Source of the DNA: CAYQEC01 sp964569015
Lineage (GTDB): Bacteria; Actinomycetota; Acidimicrobiia; Spongiisociales; UBA5794
Direction of reading: 5' to 3'
DNA length: 19,261 bases
Assembly: GCA_964569015.1 (NCBI GenBank)
Contig: CAZMSN010000037.1
Coordinates: forward strand, 1 to 19,261
Shown: one piece after another, positions 12,595 through 19,261 of the stretch
Layout: each line of letters opens with the position of its first letter
Position numbering within the stretch: the stretch's first letter is position 1
Made by a program: the position numbers and the translations under genes
The notes under the pieces: generated by a model
Told to the model about the DNA's origin: nothing
Databases searched by the model: none
Seen by the model: only the letters and a program-made list of their open reading frames with translations

Positions 12595-14217
12595 CTATTC
12601 CTCGGGGAACGGGGGGAGAGGCTCTACGGGAGACGCAGCGGGCAGATCCTCGTCGGGGGTGGGGAGCTTCAAGCCGGAACGGTCGTGGAGCATCGCGCCG
12701 AGCCTGAACACGGCGCCGACGAAGGCGGCGGTCCCGAGTAGCACGGCGGCGACCGATCCCACAAAATCGAACGGGACCACCGCCTGGACCACCCAGCTGA
12801 CGAAGCCGGCGGCGGCGGCCCCGACCAAGACGAGCGGAACCGCCTTTCCGGTGACGCCGAGCATACGGTGGAGCCGTCGCGCGTCGTCGGGATCGCCGTA
12901 CCAGATAGAGCCGAGGATGGCGGTGTAGATCGCCAGCACCACAGCCGAGGCCACCGCCACGCCACTGAGGCCGTAGGTGTTCTGGAGAATGATGTAGATG
13001 GGGATGGCGGCGACGGTGGAGGCGGTGCCGACCACCACCGGGGTCCACATGTCGCGGCGGGCGTAGAAGGCCCGGTTGAGGATCTGGAGTGCTCCCCACA
13101 GGGGGGCGGCGAAGGCGTAGAAGAACAACGCGGTGGCGGTGGCGGTCGTGTCCTCGGCGGTGAACTGGTAGCGCTGGAAGAGGGCGCGCACAATCGGGGT
13201 GCTCATGGCTGCCAGCAGGCCGGTGGCGGCCATGGCGAGGACGACGACGTAGCGCAGCGCCTTGTCGACGGTGCGTTTCATCTCTGCGATCCGGCCTTCG
13301 GCGAACAGGCGGGCGAGGAACGGGTAGGCGGCGACACCGGCCGCCTGGGCGATGATGCCCACCGGCACCAGCATCGTCTGACGGGCGTAGCGAAGCTGCG
13401 ACTGGGCGCCCACGCTGACGAATTGCCCGAAGATGCGCATGAACGTCTCGTCGAGGACGACGACCGATTGGCCGATCATCAGGGGCAGTGCGATGAGCAG
13501 GTATTCGCGGAGCACCGGTTGGCGCCATGACAGGCCGCGGGTGAAGTGCATCCCGATCCGGCGAGCGCCCCACCACTGCAGCGCGAAGTTGCCGACGAAT
13601 GCCCCGGCGAGTGCACCCCAGATGAAGCCCTCCGGATCGGCGGTGCCGGTGACCAGGGCGTAGAGGATGCCTCCGGCGATGATCCCGAGGTTGTAGATGA
13701 TGGGAGCGAGCGTCGGGATCGTGAAGACCCCCTTGGTGTACTGGACCGCAGTGAAGAGCGCCCCGACGACGAAGAAGAGCTGGGCCGGGAGCACGATGCG
13801 GGTGAGGCGCACGGTGGCGGCGACCTGCTCGGGTGTGAAGCGAGGGAAGAGCATGTCGACGACGGCCGGGGTGATGACGATCCCGAGGGCGACCAGGGCG
13901 GTGATCGCCACTGCGATCGGCCGGATGATGGCGGTGAGGGCCACCCATCCTCCCTCCTCGTCGTCGTCGGCGAGGTAGCGCGAGAAGATGGGGATGAAGG
14001 TGATGGACAGGAAACCGCCGGCCAGCAGGTAGTTGAGGAAGTCCGGGATGGTGAAGGCGGCGACGTACTGGTCTGTGGTGCCATCGGCGCCCAGCATCGA
14101 GGCGAACACGATGTCGCGGACCTGGCCGAGGATGCGCGAGAGCAGCACGCCGCCGGAGACGATGAGCGCGGCGGTCCCCATACGGCGGCCGAGTGACGGG
14201 ATCCGGCGAGTGGTCAC
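12595..14217 (-). CDS. murJ: MurJ/MviN-family lipid II flippase
   Basis: 540 residues from GTG at 14217; a polytopic MOP-superfamily protein expected to have about 14 transmembrane helices. The diagnostic N-terminal region is present ('LLSRILGQVRDIVFASMLGA', 'TDQYVAAFTIPDFLNYLLAGG', 'SITFIPIFSRYL'), followed by 'YARQTMLVPVGIIAQA', 'AAYPFLARLFAEG' and 'LQILNRAFYARRDMWTPV'. MurJ flips lipid II across the membrane for peptidoglycan synthesis. It ends in a short acidic, Pro-rich tail and lacks the C-terminal pseudokinase extension of mycobacterial MviN. The frame is open up to 14646, but the extra part runs through the ABC permease gene and is low-complexity. The GTG is supported by a TACCTT hexamer 7 nt upstream; an ATG at 14181 is the alternative. 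Confidence 0.88.
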   Translation of the reverse strand: MTTRRIPSLGRRMGTAALIVSGGVLLSRILGQVRDIVFASMLGADGTTDQYVAAFTIPDFLNYLLAGGFLSITFIPIFSRYLADDDEEGGWVALTAIIRPIAVAITALVALGIVITPAVVDMLFPRFTPEQVAATVRLTRIVLPAQLFFVVGALFTAVQYTKGVFTIPTLAPIIYNLGIIAGGILYALVTGTADPEGFIWGALAGAFVGNFALQWWGARRIGMHFTRGLSWRQPVLREYLLIALPLMIGQSVVVLDETFMRIFGQFVSVGAQSQLRYARQTMLVPVGIIAQAAGVAAYPFLARLFAEGRIAEMKRTVDKALRYVVVLAMAATGLLAAMSTPIVRALFQRYQFTAEDTTATATALFFYAFAAPLWGALQILNRAFYARRDMWTPVVVGTASTVAAIPIYIILQNTYGLSGVAVASAVVLAIYTAILGSIWYGDPDDARRLHRMLGVTGKAVPLVLVGAAAAGFVSWVVQAVVPFDFVGSVAAVLLGTAAFVGAVFRLGAMLHDRSGLKLPTPDEDLPAASPVEPLPPFPEE

Positions 14218-14224
14218 GAGCGCG

Positions 14225-14230
14225 AAGGTA
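14225..14230 (-). promoter_or_regulatory. Candidate leaderless -10 (TACCTT) for murJ
   Basis: TACCTT on the minus strand is followed after 7 nt by GTG at 14217, with no ribosome-binding site. It lies in the 97-bp gap after the ABC operon, which otherwise shows no distinct feature. It would allow murJ transcription independent of the ABC genes. Confidence 0.35.
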
Positions 14231-14314
14231 GCCGCGATGAGGGGTTGGGGTCGGGCAATCGTGCCGGGGCACGGCGATGGGGCGACGACTGGGGAGATCG
14301 AGCCCTGCCGCTCC

Positions 14315-15076
14315 TCAGGCCAGGTCGCGTCGCCGCAGGATCCAACCGGTGACGGCGATCGAGATCGCGCCCAGCACCAGCACCTTGGCGACCGAGCCGC
14401 CCGCTCCCGGCTGGAGCGATCCGAGGGCGAAGCTGTGGATCTCGTCGACGGCGAGCTCGAAATCGGACGGAGCCATCGCCACCGTCGCGGCGAGCCCGAG
14501 ACGCCACGGCGAGAGCCCGGCCAAGCCTTCGAGGGCGCCGACGATGCCGTTCTCCCACACGAAGACGTAGGCGAGGCCGATGAGCGTGGCGCGTTCGGTG
14601 AGATAGCCGAGCGGCATGAAGATGGCGGCGTAGGCGAGGGTGGCAACCGCGGTTCCCACCAGCAGCGGGGCGAAGTACCCGGCTTCCTCGATTCGGATCA
14701 CCGCGACGACGCTCAACGCCAGCGCCCCGAGGCCGGTGAGCATGAAGGCGGTGACGAAGGCGGCGGCGAGCTTGGCCCCGGCGATGGAGAAGCGGGAGAT
14801 CGGGCGCAGCACGATGAACGAGAGGGTCTGGTCGCGGCGCTCGGAGCCGAGCACCGACGATGCCATGATCAGGGTGATCACCGGGATCACGAGATTGAGG
14901 AAGACACCGGTGGTGGTGCCGGCGAGGGTCTCGGTGGCTCGGAAGGAGCTGCTGCGAGCCGAGCCGAGGAAGACGATCGCCGCCGGTCCCAGGGCGAGCA
15001 GGCCGAGGCCGATGAATCGCCGCAGCCCAAGGACCTGGCGAATGGTCATGCGGAGGATGGTGAGCGCGGCAGTCAT
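14315..15076 (-). CDS. ABC-2 type transporter permease (second pair)
   Basis: 253 residues, hydrophobic, with about six predicted membrane segments. The N-terminus 'LTILRMTIRQVLGLRRFIGLGLLAL' leads into helix one. A segment 'SSVLGSERRDQTLSFIVLRPISRFSIAGAKLAAAF' matches the conserved cytoplasmic loop of ABC-2 permeases, where 'E+R..TL..L..+PISR' marks export-type subunits. The ATG overlaps the stop of the preceding ATPase gene by 4 bp, so the two form one transporter. It is the last gene of a four-gene unit. The substrate is not evident. Confidence 0.8.
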   Translation of the reverse strand: MTAALTILRMTIRQVLGLRRFIGLGLLALGPAAIVFLGSARSSSFRATETLAGTTTGVFLNLVIPVITLIMASSVLGSERRDQTLSFIVLRPISRFSIAGAKLAAAFVTAFMLTGLGALALSVVAVIRIEEAGYFAPLLVGTAVATLAYAAIFMPLGYLTERATLIGLAYVFVWENGIVGALEGLAGLSPWRLGLAATVAMAPSDFELAVDEIHSFALGSLQPGAGGSVAKVLVLGAISIAVTGWILRRRDLA

Positions 15077-16029
15077 CGGCGCCTCACCAGGTAGCGGAAC
15101 ACGCTCTCGAGCGACTCGTCCTCGGGGCGGAATCGGGTGAACCGCAGATCGAGGTCCTTCGCCAGCGTGGAGATGAGGCGTCCCAGCGTGGCGAGATCGG
15201 TTGTCCTGACCCGCAGCGCTGCCGCGTCGACAGCCACCCCGAACACGGCGTCGCTTCCCACCAAGGCGGCTCCGAGGCGACGCGGGTCGTCGGTCTCGAT
15301 CAGCACCCGGTAGGGGATGTCCGACATGGCCCGGCGGATGGCTCCGATGTCGCCGGCGGCGGCGAGTTTGCCGTCGACCATGGCGATGACCCGGTCGGTC
15401 ATGCGCTCGACCTCCTGGAGCACGTGGGAGGACACGATCACGGTGTGCCCCGCGCCGGCCAGCTTCCGGAAGAGAGCGATGAGGTGGGCGCGCTGGATCG
15501 GGTCGGTGCCGTTGAGTGGCTCGTCGAGGATGAGGATGTCGGGCTCGTGCACCAGCGCCGCCGCCACCTTGGCCCGCTGGCGCATGCCCTTGGAGTAGCC
15601 GCCGATGGCCCGGTCTGCGGAATCCTGGAGCTCGACGATGGCGATGGCGCGGCCTGCGGCCGCCGCCGGATCGCCCAGCCCGGTGAGCTTGGCGGCGTAC
15701 TCGACGAATTCGCGGCCGGTGAGGGCGCCGTAGACAGCGTCCTCTTCGGGCACGAAGCCGAGGTGCCCGTACACCTCGACGCTGCGGCGAGGGCTCCGCC
15801 CCCTGATGGTGAGCGTCCCCTCGGAGGGCAGCATCAGGCCGCACAGCATGCGAAGCAGGGTGGTCTTGCCTGCTCCGTTGGGGCCGAGCAGGCCGGTGAG
15901 GCCGGGCCCGAAGGAGCAGGTGACGTCGGAGACGGCCACCTTTTGCCCGAACCACTTCGACACCTCGGTGGCTTCGACGGTGGCGTCGGCCGCGATCGCC
16001 GGGTTGAAGGCGGTGGAGGTGTCGGTCAC
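15073..16029 (-). CDS. ABC transporter ATP-binding protein (second pair)
   Basis: 318 residues: an ABC ATPase domain plus a C-terminal extension of about 90 residues, as in CcmA/DrrA-type export ATPases. Walker A is 'GPNGAGKT' (49-56), the signature is 'YSKGM' (146-150) in place of LSGGQ, Walker B is 'ILILDEP' (166-172), the D-loop reads 'NGTDP', and 'SSHVLQEVE' holds the switch histidine. Start is GTG at 16029, with GGAGG 5 nt upstream inside the end of the preceding permease gene, and GTGA overlaps that gene's stop. The frame continues upstream to 16215 but there it shadows the permease gene. Confidence 0.87.
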   Translation of the reverse strand: MTDTSTAFNPAIAADATVEATEVSKWFGQKVAVSDVTCSFGPGLTGLLGPNGAGKTTLLRMLCGLMLPSEGTLTIRGRSPRRSVEVYGHLGFVPEEDAVYGALTGREFVEYAAKLTGLGDPAAAAGRAIAIVELQDSADRAIGGYSKGMRQRAKVAAALVHEPDILILDEPLNGTDPIQRAHLIALFRKLAGAGHTVIVSSHVLQEVERMTDRVIAMVDGKLAAAGDIGAIRRAMSDIPYRVLIETDDPRRLGAALVGSDAVFGVAVDAAALRVRTTDLATLGRLISTLAKDLDLRFTRFRPEDESLESVFRYLVRRR

Positions 16030-16922
16030 ATCAACCTCCGATAGCGCCGGTGCGTCAAGGCGGCGGTGAGGAGCGTGACTACCACGATGGTGGCCAGGGA
16101 GGCCCACGGCTCGAATCCGGCGTTGGTCGGGACCGAGCCGGGGCCGGGAGCCTGCCCGAAGACCCAGGACCGCACGATCTCGGGGTGCTGATAGATCGAG
16201 AGCAGCGCGCCCCACCGTCCCCCCGGGATGTTGCCGGCTTCGCTCAACGCGCTCGCCACCCCTGCGGACCCGATCATCAAGGCGAGGTACACCCCGGTGG
16301 CGGGACCGTTGCGCTTGGCATAGGTGGCGATGAGGAAGGCCGGGGCCCCGTAGCCGAAGAGGTAGGCGGCGGTGGCTCCCAGGATTCGCAGGAGATCGTC
16401 GGCGTTGCTGGCCAGAGTGGAGGCGAACCCGCCCTCGTCGATGGCGGCGAACCCGATGTACATGAGCAGGTTGGGGACGATCATGAAGGCAGCGACCACG
16501 ATCGCCATGGCGCCGGCCCTCGCCAGGAGGTAGTCGCCCACGGTGAGCGGGCGCGAGCTGTACACCGCCAGCACGCCCTCCTCCCGGTCGGGGATGAGCA
16601 GCTCAGGCCCGGCGAGGGCGATGAAGAGCATGACCAGGGTCCCGACGAGGCCGATGTACTCGACGTGTCCCCCGAAGGGACTTTCAGCCTCCGGGCTGAA
16701 CGTTCCCACGAAGAAGGCCAGGCCCACGAACACCGCTGCCGGGAGCAAGGCGATGGAGAAGAGCAGCCAGGGCAGCACCTTCCTGCGGGCCCGGCGCCGC
16801 AACCCGAGCACCCGGCGCACCCCATCCTTGATGACGGCGCGCACCGCCCCGAGTCGGCCGAGCCGCGGGCCCTCGTGCGGGCTGTAGCCGAGGTCGAAGA
16901 CGACGCCGCTGCGATCGCTCAC
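16026..16922 (-). CDS. ABC-2 type transporter permease (first pair)
   Basis: 298 residues. A cytoplasmic N-terminus of about 48 residues with Arg/Lys-rich 'RRVLGLRRRARRK' precedes about six hydrophobic segments (first about 51-72). The loop 'PDREEGVLAVYSSRPLTVGDYLLAR' (about 111-135) is the ABC-2 permease hallmark next to the coupling helix. Start is GTG at 16922, overlapping the upstream ATPase stop by 4 bp (GTGA). It pairs with that ATPase. It is only distantly similar to the second permease of the operon, so the pair is not a recent duplication. Confidence 0.8.
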   Translation of the reverse strand: MSDRSGVVFDLGYSPHEGPRLGRLGAVRAVIKDGVRRVLGLRRRARRKVLPWLLFSIALLPAAVFVGLAFFVGTFSPEAESPFGGHVEYIGLVGTLVMLFIALAGPELLIPDREEGVLAVYSSRPLTVGDYLLARAGAMAIVVAAFMIVPNLLMYIGFAAIDEGGFASTLASNADDLLRILGATAAYLFGYGAPAFLIATYAKRNGPATGVYLALMIGSAGVASALSEAGNIPGGRWGALLSIYQHPEIVRSWVFGQAPGPGSVPTNAGFEPWASLATIVVVTLLTAALTHRRYRRLM

Positions 16923-17827
16923 GCTTCACCGTCCCCTTTGAGGAAGATGTCCTCCAGCGTCGTCGTCTTGGGACCGAGACGGCGCAGGCCGGCCCCTGTC
17001 TCGGCGAGCACATCGCGTGCCAGCAGGAACGGGTCGCCCCCGGCGAGCGTGAAGACGATGGTCTGGCGGTCCACCTCGGCGTGCGCGCCGCGGGCGGTGA
17101 GGGCGGCCACCACCGGGGCCGGATCGTCGAGCAGCTCGATCTCGACGGTGTCGGTGTCGGTGAGACCCTCGAGCGGGCCGGTGCGCAGCACCCTGCCGCC
17201 GTCGAGCATCACCACCCAGTCACAGGTGCGCTCGATGTCGGGAAGCACATGAGACGAGACGAGCACGTTGATGCCAAACGCGCCGAGGCGCGAGATGAGG
17301 TCGAGCATCTCGTCACGGCCCTCCGGGTCGAGCCCGGCGGTCGGCTCGTCGAGGAACACCACCTCGGGGTCGTGAACGATCGCCTGCGCCAGAATCGCCC
17401 GCTGCTTCATGCCCGTGGAGAACTCGCCCAGGTAGCGGAATCGCTCCTCGTGGAGCCCGACGAGGGTGAGCACGTCCGATGCGCGCTGGCGAGCCGCCCG
17501 CGGGGGGATGCCGGCGAGCTCGGCAGCGTAGACGGCGAAGTCGGCGGCGCTCTGGTGGAGAGGGAGGCAGGCGCCTTCCGGCATGTAGCCGACGCGCGAG
17601 CGGACCACGATCGGGTCGGTCTGAGGATCGGCTCCGAAGACCGTGGTGGTTCCCACCGTCGGGTGCAACACGCCGAGCAGGATCTTGATGAGCGTGGTCT
17701 TGCCCGCCCCGTTGGCTCCCACCAGCCCGACTCGGCCTCGTGGAATCTCGAGGTCGACGTGATGCAGCGCCACGATGTCCCCGTAGGCATGGCCGAGGCC
17801 GGCGGTGGTGATGATCGAATCGGCCAT
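16919..17827 (-). CDS. ABC transporter ATP-binding protein (first pair)
   Basis: 302 residues. Walker A 'GANGAGKT' (37-44), signature 'FSTGM' (136-140), Walker B 'VVFLDEP' (156-162), D-loop 'AGLDP', and switch His in 'SSHVLPDIE'. About 90 residues follow the ATPase domain, the layout of CcmA/DrrA-type export ATPases. The atypical signature FSTGM, like YSKGM in the partner ATPase, is common in ABC-2 exporters. ATG at 17827 is chosen because the family domain begins within a few residues; the open frame further upstream overlaps the small membrane protein gene. A TAGGGT hexamer ends 11 nt before the ATG. It heads the ATPase-permease-ATPase-permease operon. Confidence 0.87.
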   Translation of the reverse strand: MADSIITTAGLGHAYGDIVALHHVDLEIPRGRVGLVGANGAGKTTLIKILLGVLHPTVGTTTVFGADPQTDPIVVRSRVGYMPEGACLPLHQSAADFAVYAAELAGIPPRAARQRASDVLTLVGLHEERFRYLGEFSTGMKQRAILAQAIVHDPEVVFLDEPTAGLDPEGRDEMLDLISRLGAFGINVLVSSHVLPDIERTCDWVVMLDGGRVLRTGPLEGLTDTDTVEIELLDDPAPVVAALTARGAHAEVDRQTIVFTLAGGDPFLLARDVLAETGAGLRRLGPKTTTLEDIFLKGDGEA

Positions 17828-17838
17828 GTCAGGCAAGG

Positions 17839-17844
17839 ACCCTA
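17839..17844 (-). promoter_or_regulatory. Candidate -10 (TAGGGT) for the ABC operon
   Basis: TAGGGT on the minus strand lies 11 nt before the ATG at 17827, in the 46-bp gap after the small membrane protein gene. A transcript starting here would have at most a few leader nucleotides. The same gap is small enough for read-through from the upstream gene. Confidence 0.3.
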
Positions 17845-17873
17845 GTGCGTCTCGTCGGATGTGGGACCTCCGG

Positions 17874-18119
17874 TCACCGGCGCCGCTCCCGGGCGCGACG
17901 GAACCGGGATCGGAGAGCGTCGAGGCCGCGGCGAGCGAGGGGGAACTCGGTGGCGAGGATGGCGAGGCCCAACACGATGAGCAACACACCCTGCAAGATG
18001 GGGAGGAACAGCCCGACGACGCCGATCAGGATGGTGACGACGCCGACGACGGCCACCACGATCTTGCGCGCCCACCTCAGCGGAAGGGGCGTGGTCTCCG
18101 AGGTGGATCGTGGGTCCAT
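17874..18119 (-). CDS. Small two-helix membrane protein resembling the PGPGW family
   Basis: 81 residues. A polar N-terminus with a basic 'RWARK' leads into two adjacent hydrophobic helices (about 21-37 and 42-58), then 'ATEFPLARRGLDALRSR' and a strongly basic tail. The second helix with 'GLAILATEFPLA' resembles the small PGPGW-type transmembrane proteins of actinobacteria, but the PGPGW core is replaced by 'LPILQG', so the family assignment is tentative. Function is unknown. It lies 46 bp upstream of the ABC operon on the same strand and may be cotranscribed. ATG at 18119 is supported by a TACACT hexamer 6 nt upstream. Confidence 0.7.
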   Translation of the reverse strand: MDPRSTSETTPLPLRWARKIVVAVVGVVTILIGVVGLFLPILQGVLLIVLGLAILATEFPLARRGLDALRSRFRRARERRR

Positions 18120-18125
18120 GCCGCG

Positions 18126-18131
18126 AGTGTA
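18126..18131 (-). promoter_or_regulatory. Candidate leaderless -10 (TACACT) for the small membrane protein
   Basis: TACACT on the minus strand is followed after 6 nt by ATG at 18119, with no Shine-Dalgarno. It lies in the 39-bp gap after the EamA gene. It may also drive the ABC operon by read-through. Confidence 0.4.
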
Positions 18132-18158
18132 CGGCCGTTTCGCGGGAAGGCTTCCACC

Positions 18159-19058
18159 TCATCGGGTGCGGTTGTGTACCAGCCGCTCGGATCGATCGGT
18201 GAGGATCACCCCGCCCACGATGAGCGTCCCCCCGAGCACGATCCCCGCCTGCAGATGCTCGTCGAGGAAGGCGACGCCGGACGCCAGCGCCACCAGCGGG
18301 ATCACGTAGCCGACCAGCGACGCCTTGGTAGCTGTGACGCGGCCGAGCAACCAGTAGAACAGGACGAGGGGGAGCGCGCTGCCGAAGACGGCCATGTACA
18401 CCACGAGGGCCGCTCCCCACGCCGACACCGTAGGCGGCATCCCCTCGGCGACGAGCATCGCCACTACCAGCATGCCGCCTCCGATGACGAGCTGTATGCC
18501 GGTGAGCTCGATGGGGTCGTAGCTCCCGACGCGCCGCTTGGCATATACGCCGGCGAAGGAGACCAGGATGACCGCCGTCACTGTCAGGGCAAAGGCGACC
18601 ATGGGCCGGCCTCCGGTGGCGAGGCCGCTGTCGCCGGAGCCGAGCAGCACCGCCACTCCCGCCAGCGCCACCACCAGACCGGCGACCTTGACGAGGTGGA
18701 GCCGCTCGTCTTCGAGCAGGAAGTGGGCGCCGACGGCCGTTCCCAGCGGGACGAGCGCCACCAGCAAGCCCACGAACCCGGCTGAGGCGTACTGGTATGC
18801 GAGGGTGAACAGGACGAAGGGAACCGCCAGGTTCGTGACGGCCATCACCAACCCGGTGGTCCATTGCCTGTGGTCTCGGCTGGGAGAGACGCGCCGTATG
18901 GCGAGGTAGAGGTAGACGACGGCGGCGGCGAGCAGCGCCCGCATCGTCACCATGGCGTAGGGTGGAATACCGTCATCGAGGGCGGCGCGGGTGGCGACGC
19001 CGCTGGTGCCCCAGCCGACGGAGGCAAGCATGATCGCTCCCCACACCCTGGTAGTCAT
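18159..19058 (-). CDS. EamA/DMT-superfamily membrane exporter
   Basis: 299 residues with ten predicted hydrophobic helices in two repeated EamA halves. Recognisable are 'VGWGTSGVATRAAL' in helix one, 'FTLAYQYASAGFVGLLVALVPLGTAVGAHFLLEDE' ending the first half, and 'FYWLLGRVTATKASLVGYVIPLVALASGVAFLDE' in the same place in the second. The matching 'L.Y..A....G......P........FL.DE' pattern in both halves is the family hallmark. Members export amino acids or other small metabolites; this substrate is unknown. ATG at 19058 follows a TAGGCT hexamer by 7 nt; the open frame continues to 19133, but those residues are poorly matched to the family and overlap treS. Confidence 0.85.
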   Translation of the reverse strand: MTTRVWGAIMLASVGWGTSGVATRAALDDGIPPYAMVTMRALLAAAVVYLYLAIRRVSPSRDHRQWTTGLVMAVTNLAVPFVLFTLAYQYASAGFVGLLVALVPLGTAVGAHFLLEDERLHLVKVAGLVVALAGVAVLLGSGDSGLATGGRPMVAFALTVTAVILVSFAGVYAKRRVGSYDPIELTGIQLVIGGGMLVVAMLVAEGMPPTVSAWGAALVVYMAVFGSALPLVLFYWLLGRVTATKASLVGYVIPLVALASGVAFLDEHLQAGIVLGGTLIVGGVILTDRSERLVHNRTR

Positions 19059-19065
19059 TCGCGGC

Positions 19066-19071
19066 AGCCTA
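19066..19071 (-). promoter_or_regulatory. Candidate leaderless -10 (TAGGCT) for the EamA exporter
   Basis: TAGGCT on the minus strand is followed after 7 nt by ATG at 19058, with no ribosome-binding site. It is back-to-back with the treS element at 19099-19104. Confidence 0.35.
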
Positions 19072-19098
19072 GGTGGGCTACCGGGGTGTTCCGTTCCG

Positions 19099-19104
19099 TA
19101 GACT
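19099..19104 (+). promoter_or_regulatory. Candidate leaderless -10 (TAGACT) for treS
   Basis: TAGACT lies 9 nt before the ATG at 19114, and no Shine-Dalgarno is present. The spacing fits a leaderless or nearly leaderless transcript. No -35 match is visible. Confidence 0.35.
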
Positions 19105-19113
19105 GCGTATTTG

Positions 19114-19261
19114 ATGGCTGCTCCCTGGTACAAGACCGCGGTTTTCTACGAAGTTCCGGTGTACGCCTATTGCGACGGCGACGGCGACGGCACCGGCGAC
19201 TTCACGGGCCTCACCAGCCGCCTCGACTACCTGCAATGGCTCGGGATCGATTGCCTGTGGC
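19114..19261 (+). CDS. treS: Trehalose synthase (maltose alpha-D-glucosyltransferase), N-terminal fragment
   Basis: 49 residues before the window ends. They match the start of GH13 trehalose synthases: 'WYKTAVFYEVPVYAY', an Asp/Gly-rich metal-site loop 'DGDGDGTGDFTGL', and 'RLDYLQWLGIDCLW', which closely follows mycobacterial TreS ('LDYIKWLGVDCIWL'). TreS interconverts maltose and trehalose and often feeds the GlgE alpha-glucan pathway. The catalytic residues lie beyond the window, so other GH13 members (alpha-glucosidase, oligo-1,6-glucosidase) cannot be fully excluded. A TTG directly before the ATG is an alternative start. The gene is divergent from the EamA exporter with a 55-bp gap. Confidence 0.82.
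   Translation, partial: MAAPWYKTAVFYEVPVYAYCDGDGDGTGDFTGLTSRLDYLQWLGIDCLW

Noticed and set aside
12431..14272. Long minus-strand open frame of 613 codons overlapping murJ
   Set aside because: The translation is Arg/His/Pro-rich with no domain, and it shadows the well-supported murJ in another frame; high GC makes such frames common.
14218..14646. N-terminal extension of murJ by 143 codons
   Set aside because: The extension overlaps the ABC permease gene and is Ser/Pro/Arg-rich; the MurJ domain begins just after GTG at 14217, which also has a TANNNT element 7 nt upstream.
1..19261. Mobile elements, tRNA genes or a defence island
   Set aside because: No transposase, integrase, terminal repeats, tRNA-like cloverleaf or known defence proteins were seen, and codon use looks uniform across the window.

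Overview
The window is GC-rich chromosomal DNA, densely packed on both strands. It most likely comes from a deep-branching actinobacterium. An Acidimicrobiia-like member is my inference, from the C-terminal SLH-type cell-wall repeat with a 'GCNPP..ND.YCP' motif, a nickel superoxide dismutase with its own maturation protease, a KorAB 2-oxoacid:ferredoxin oxidoreductase, a TreS-type trehalose synthase, and TANNNT promoters placed directly in front of unled start codons. I see no rRNA, tRNA, CRISPR array, insertion sequence or phage gene. The region looks like ordinary core and envelope chromosome rather than an island.

Layout. 1-3.7 kb: the tail of an SLH-repeat surface protein, then a surface-polysaccharide block made of a nucleotide-sugar 6-dehydrogenase overlapping a GT4 glycosyltransferase (+), and a convergent ExoA-like GT2 membrane glycosyltransferase (-) that may be preceded by a coupled 34-residue micro-ORF. 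3.8-6.8 kb: korA-korB (-), a ferredoxin-dependent 2-oxoglutarate oxidoreductase with a leader of about 90 nt that carries a hairpin. 6.8-9.4 kb: a membrane-anchored DUF3048 protein followed by an amidase (-, 4-bp overlap). 9.5-11.5 kb (+): an AlkD-type DNA glycosylase, a cysteine-containing lipoprotein with an internal duplication, and a class I methyltransferase. 11.5-12.5 kb: sodX and sodN face away from each other around a shared regulatory region. 12.6-14.2 kb: the MurJ lipid II flippase (-). 14.3-18.1 kb: a small membrane protein followed by a four-gene ABC-2 export operon (ATPase-permease-ATPase-permease, each junction a 4-bp overlap). 18.2-19.3 kb: an EamA-family exporter divergent from the start of treS, which runs off the window.

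How the genes work together. The dehydrogenase and two glycosyltransferases would build an acidic-sugar glycan for the envelope. MurJ, the ABC exporters and the SLH protein add to the envelope theme. KorAB gives a ferredoxin-linked TCA-cycle step, and NiSOD with its protease gives superoxide defence, a sensible pairing because Kor enzymes have oxygen-sensitive iron-sulfur clusters.

The two most noteworthy observations are these. First, the NiSOD keeps the Ni-binding His1, Cys2 and Cys6 but has Phe at position 5 (normally the cis-Pro of the nickel hook) and Phe at position 62 (normally an active-site-channel Tyr). Second, a TANNNT hexamer sits 6-11 nt before the start codon, without a Shine-Dalgarno, at eight separate transcription-unit starts. 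This points to pervasive leaderless transcription and helps fix several start codons.
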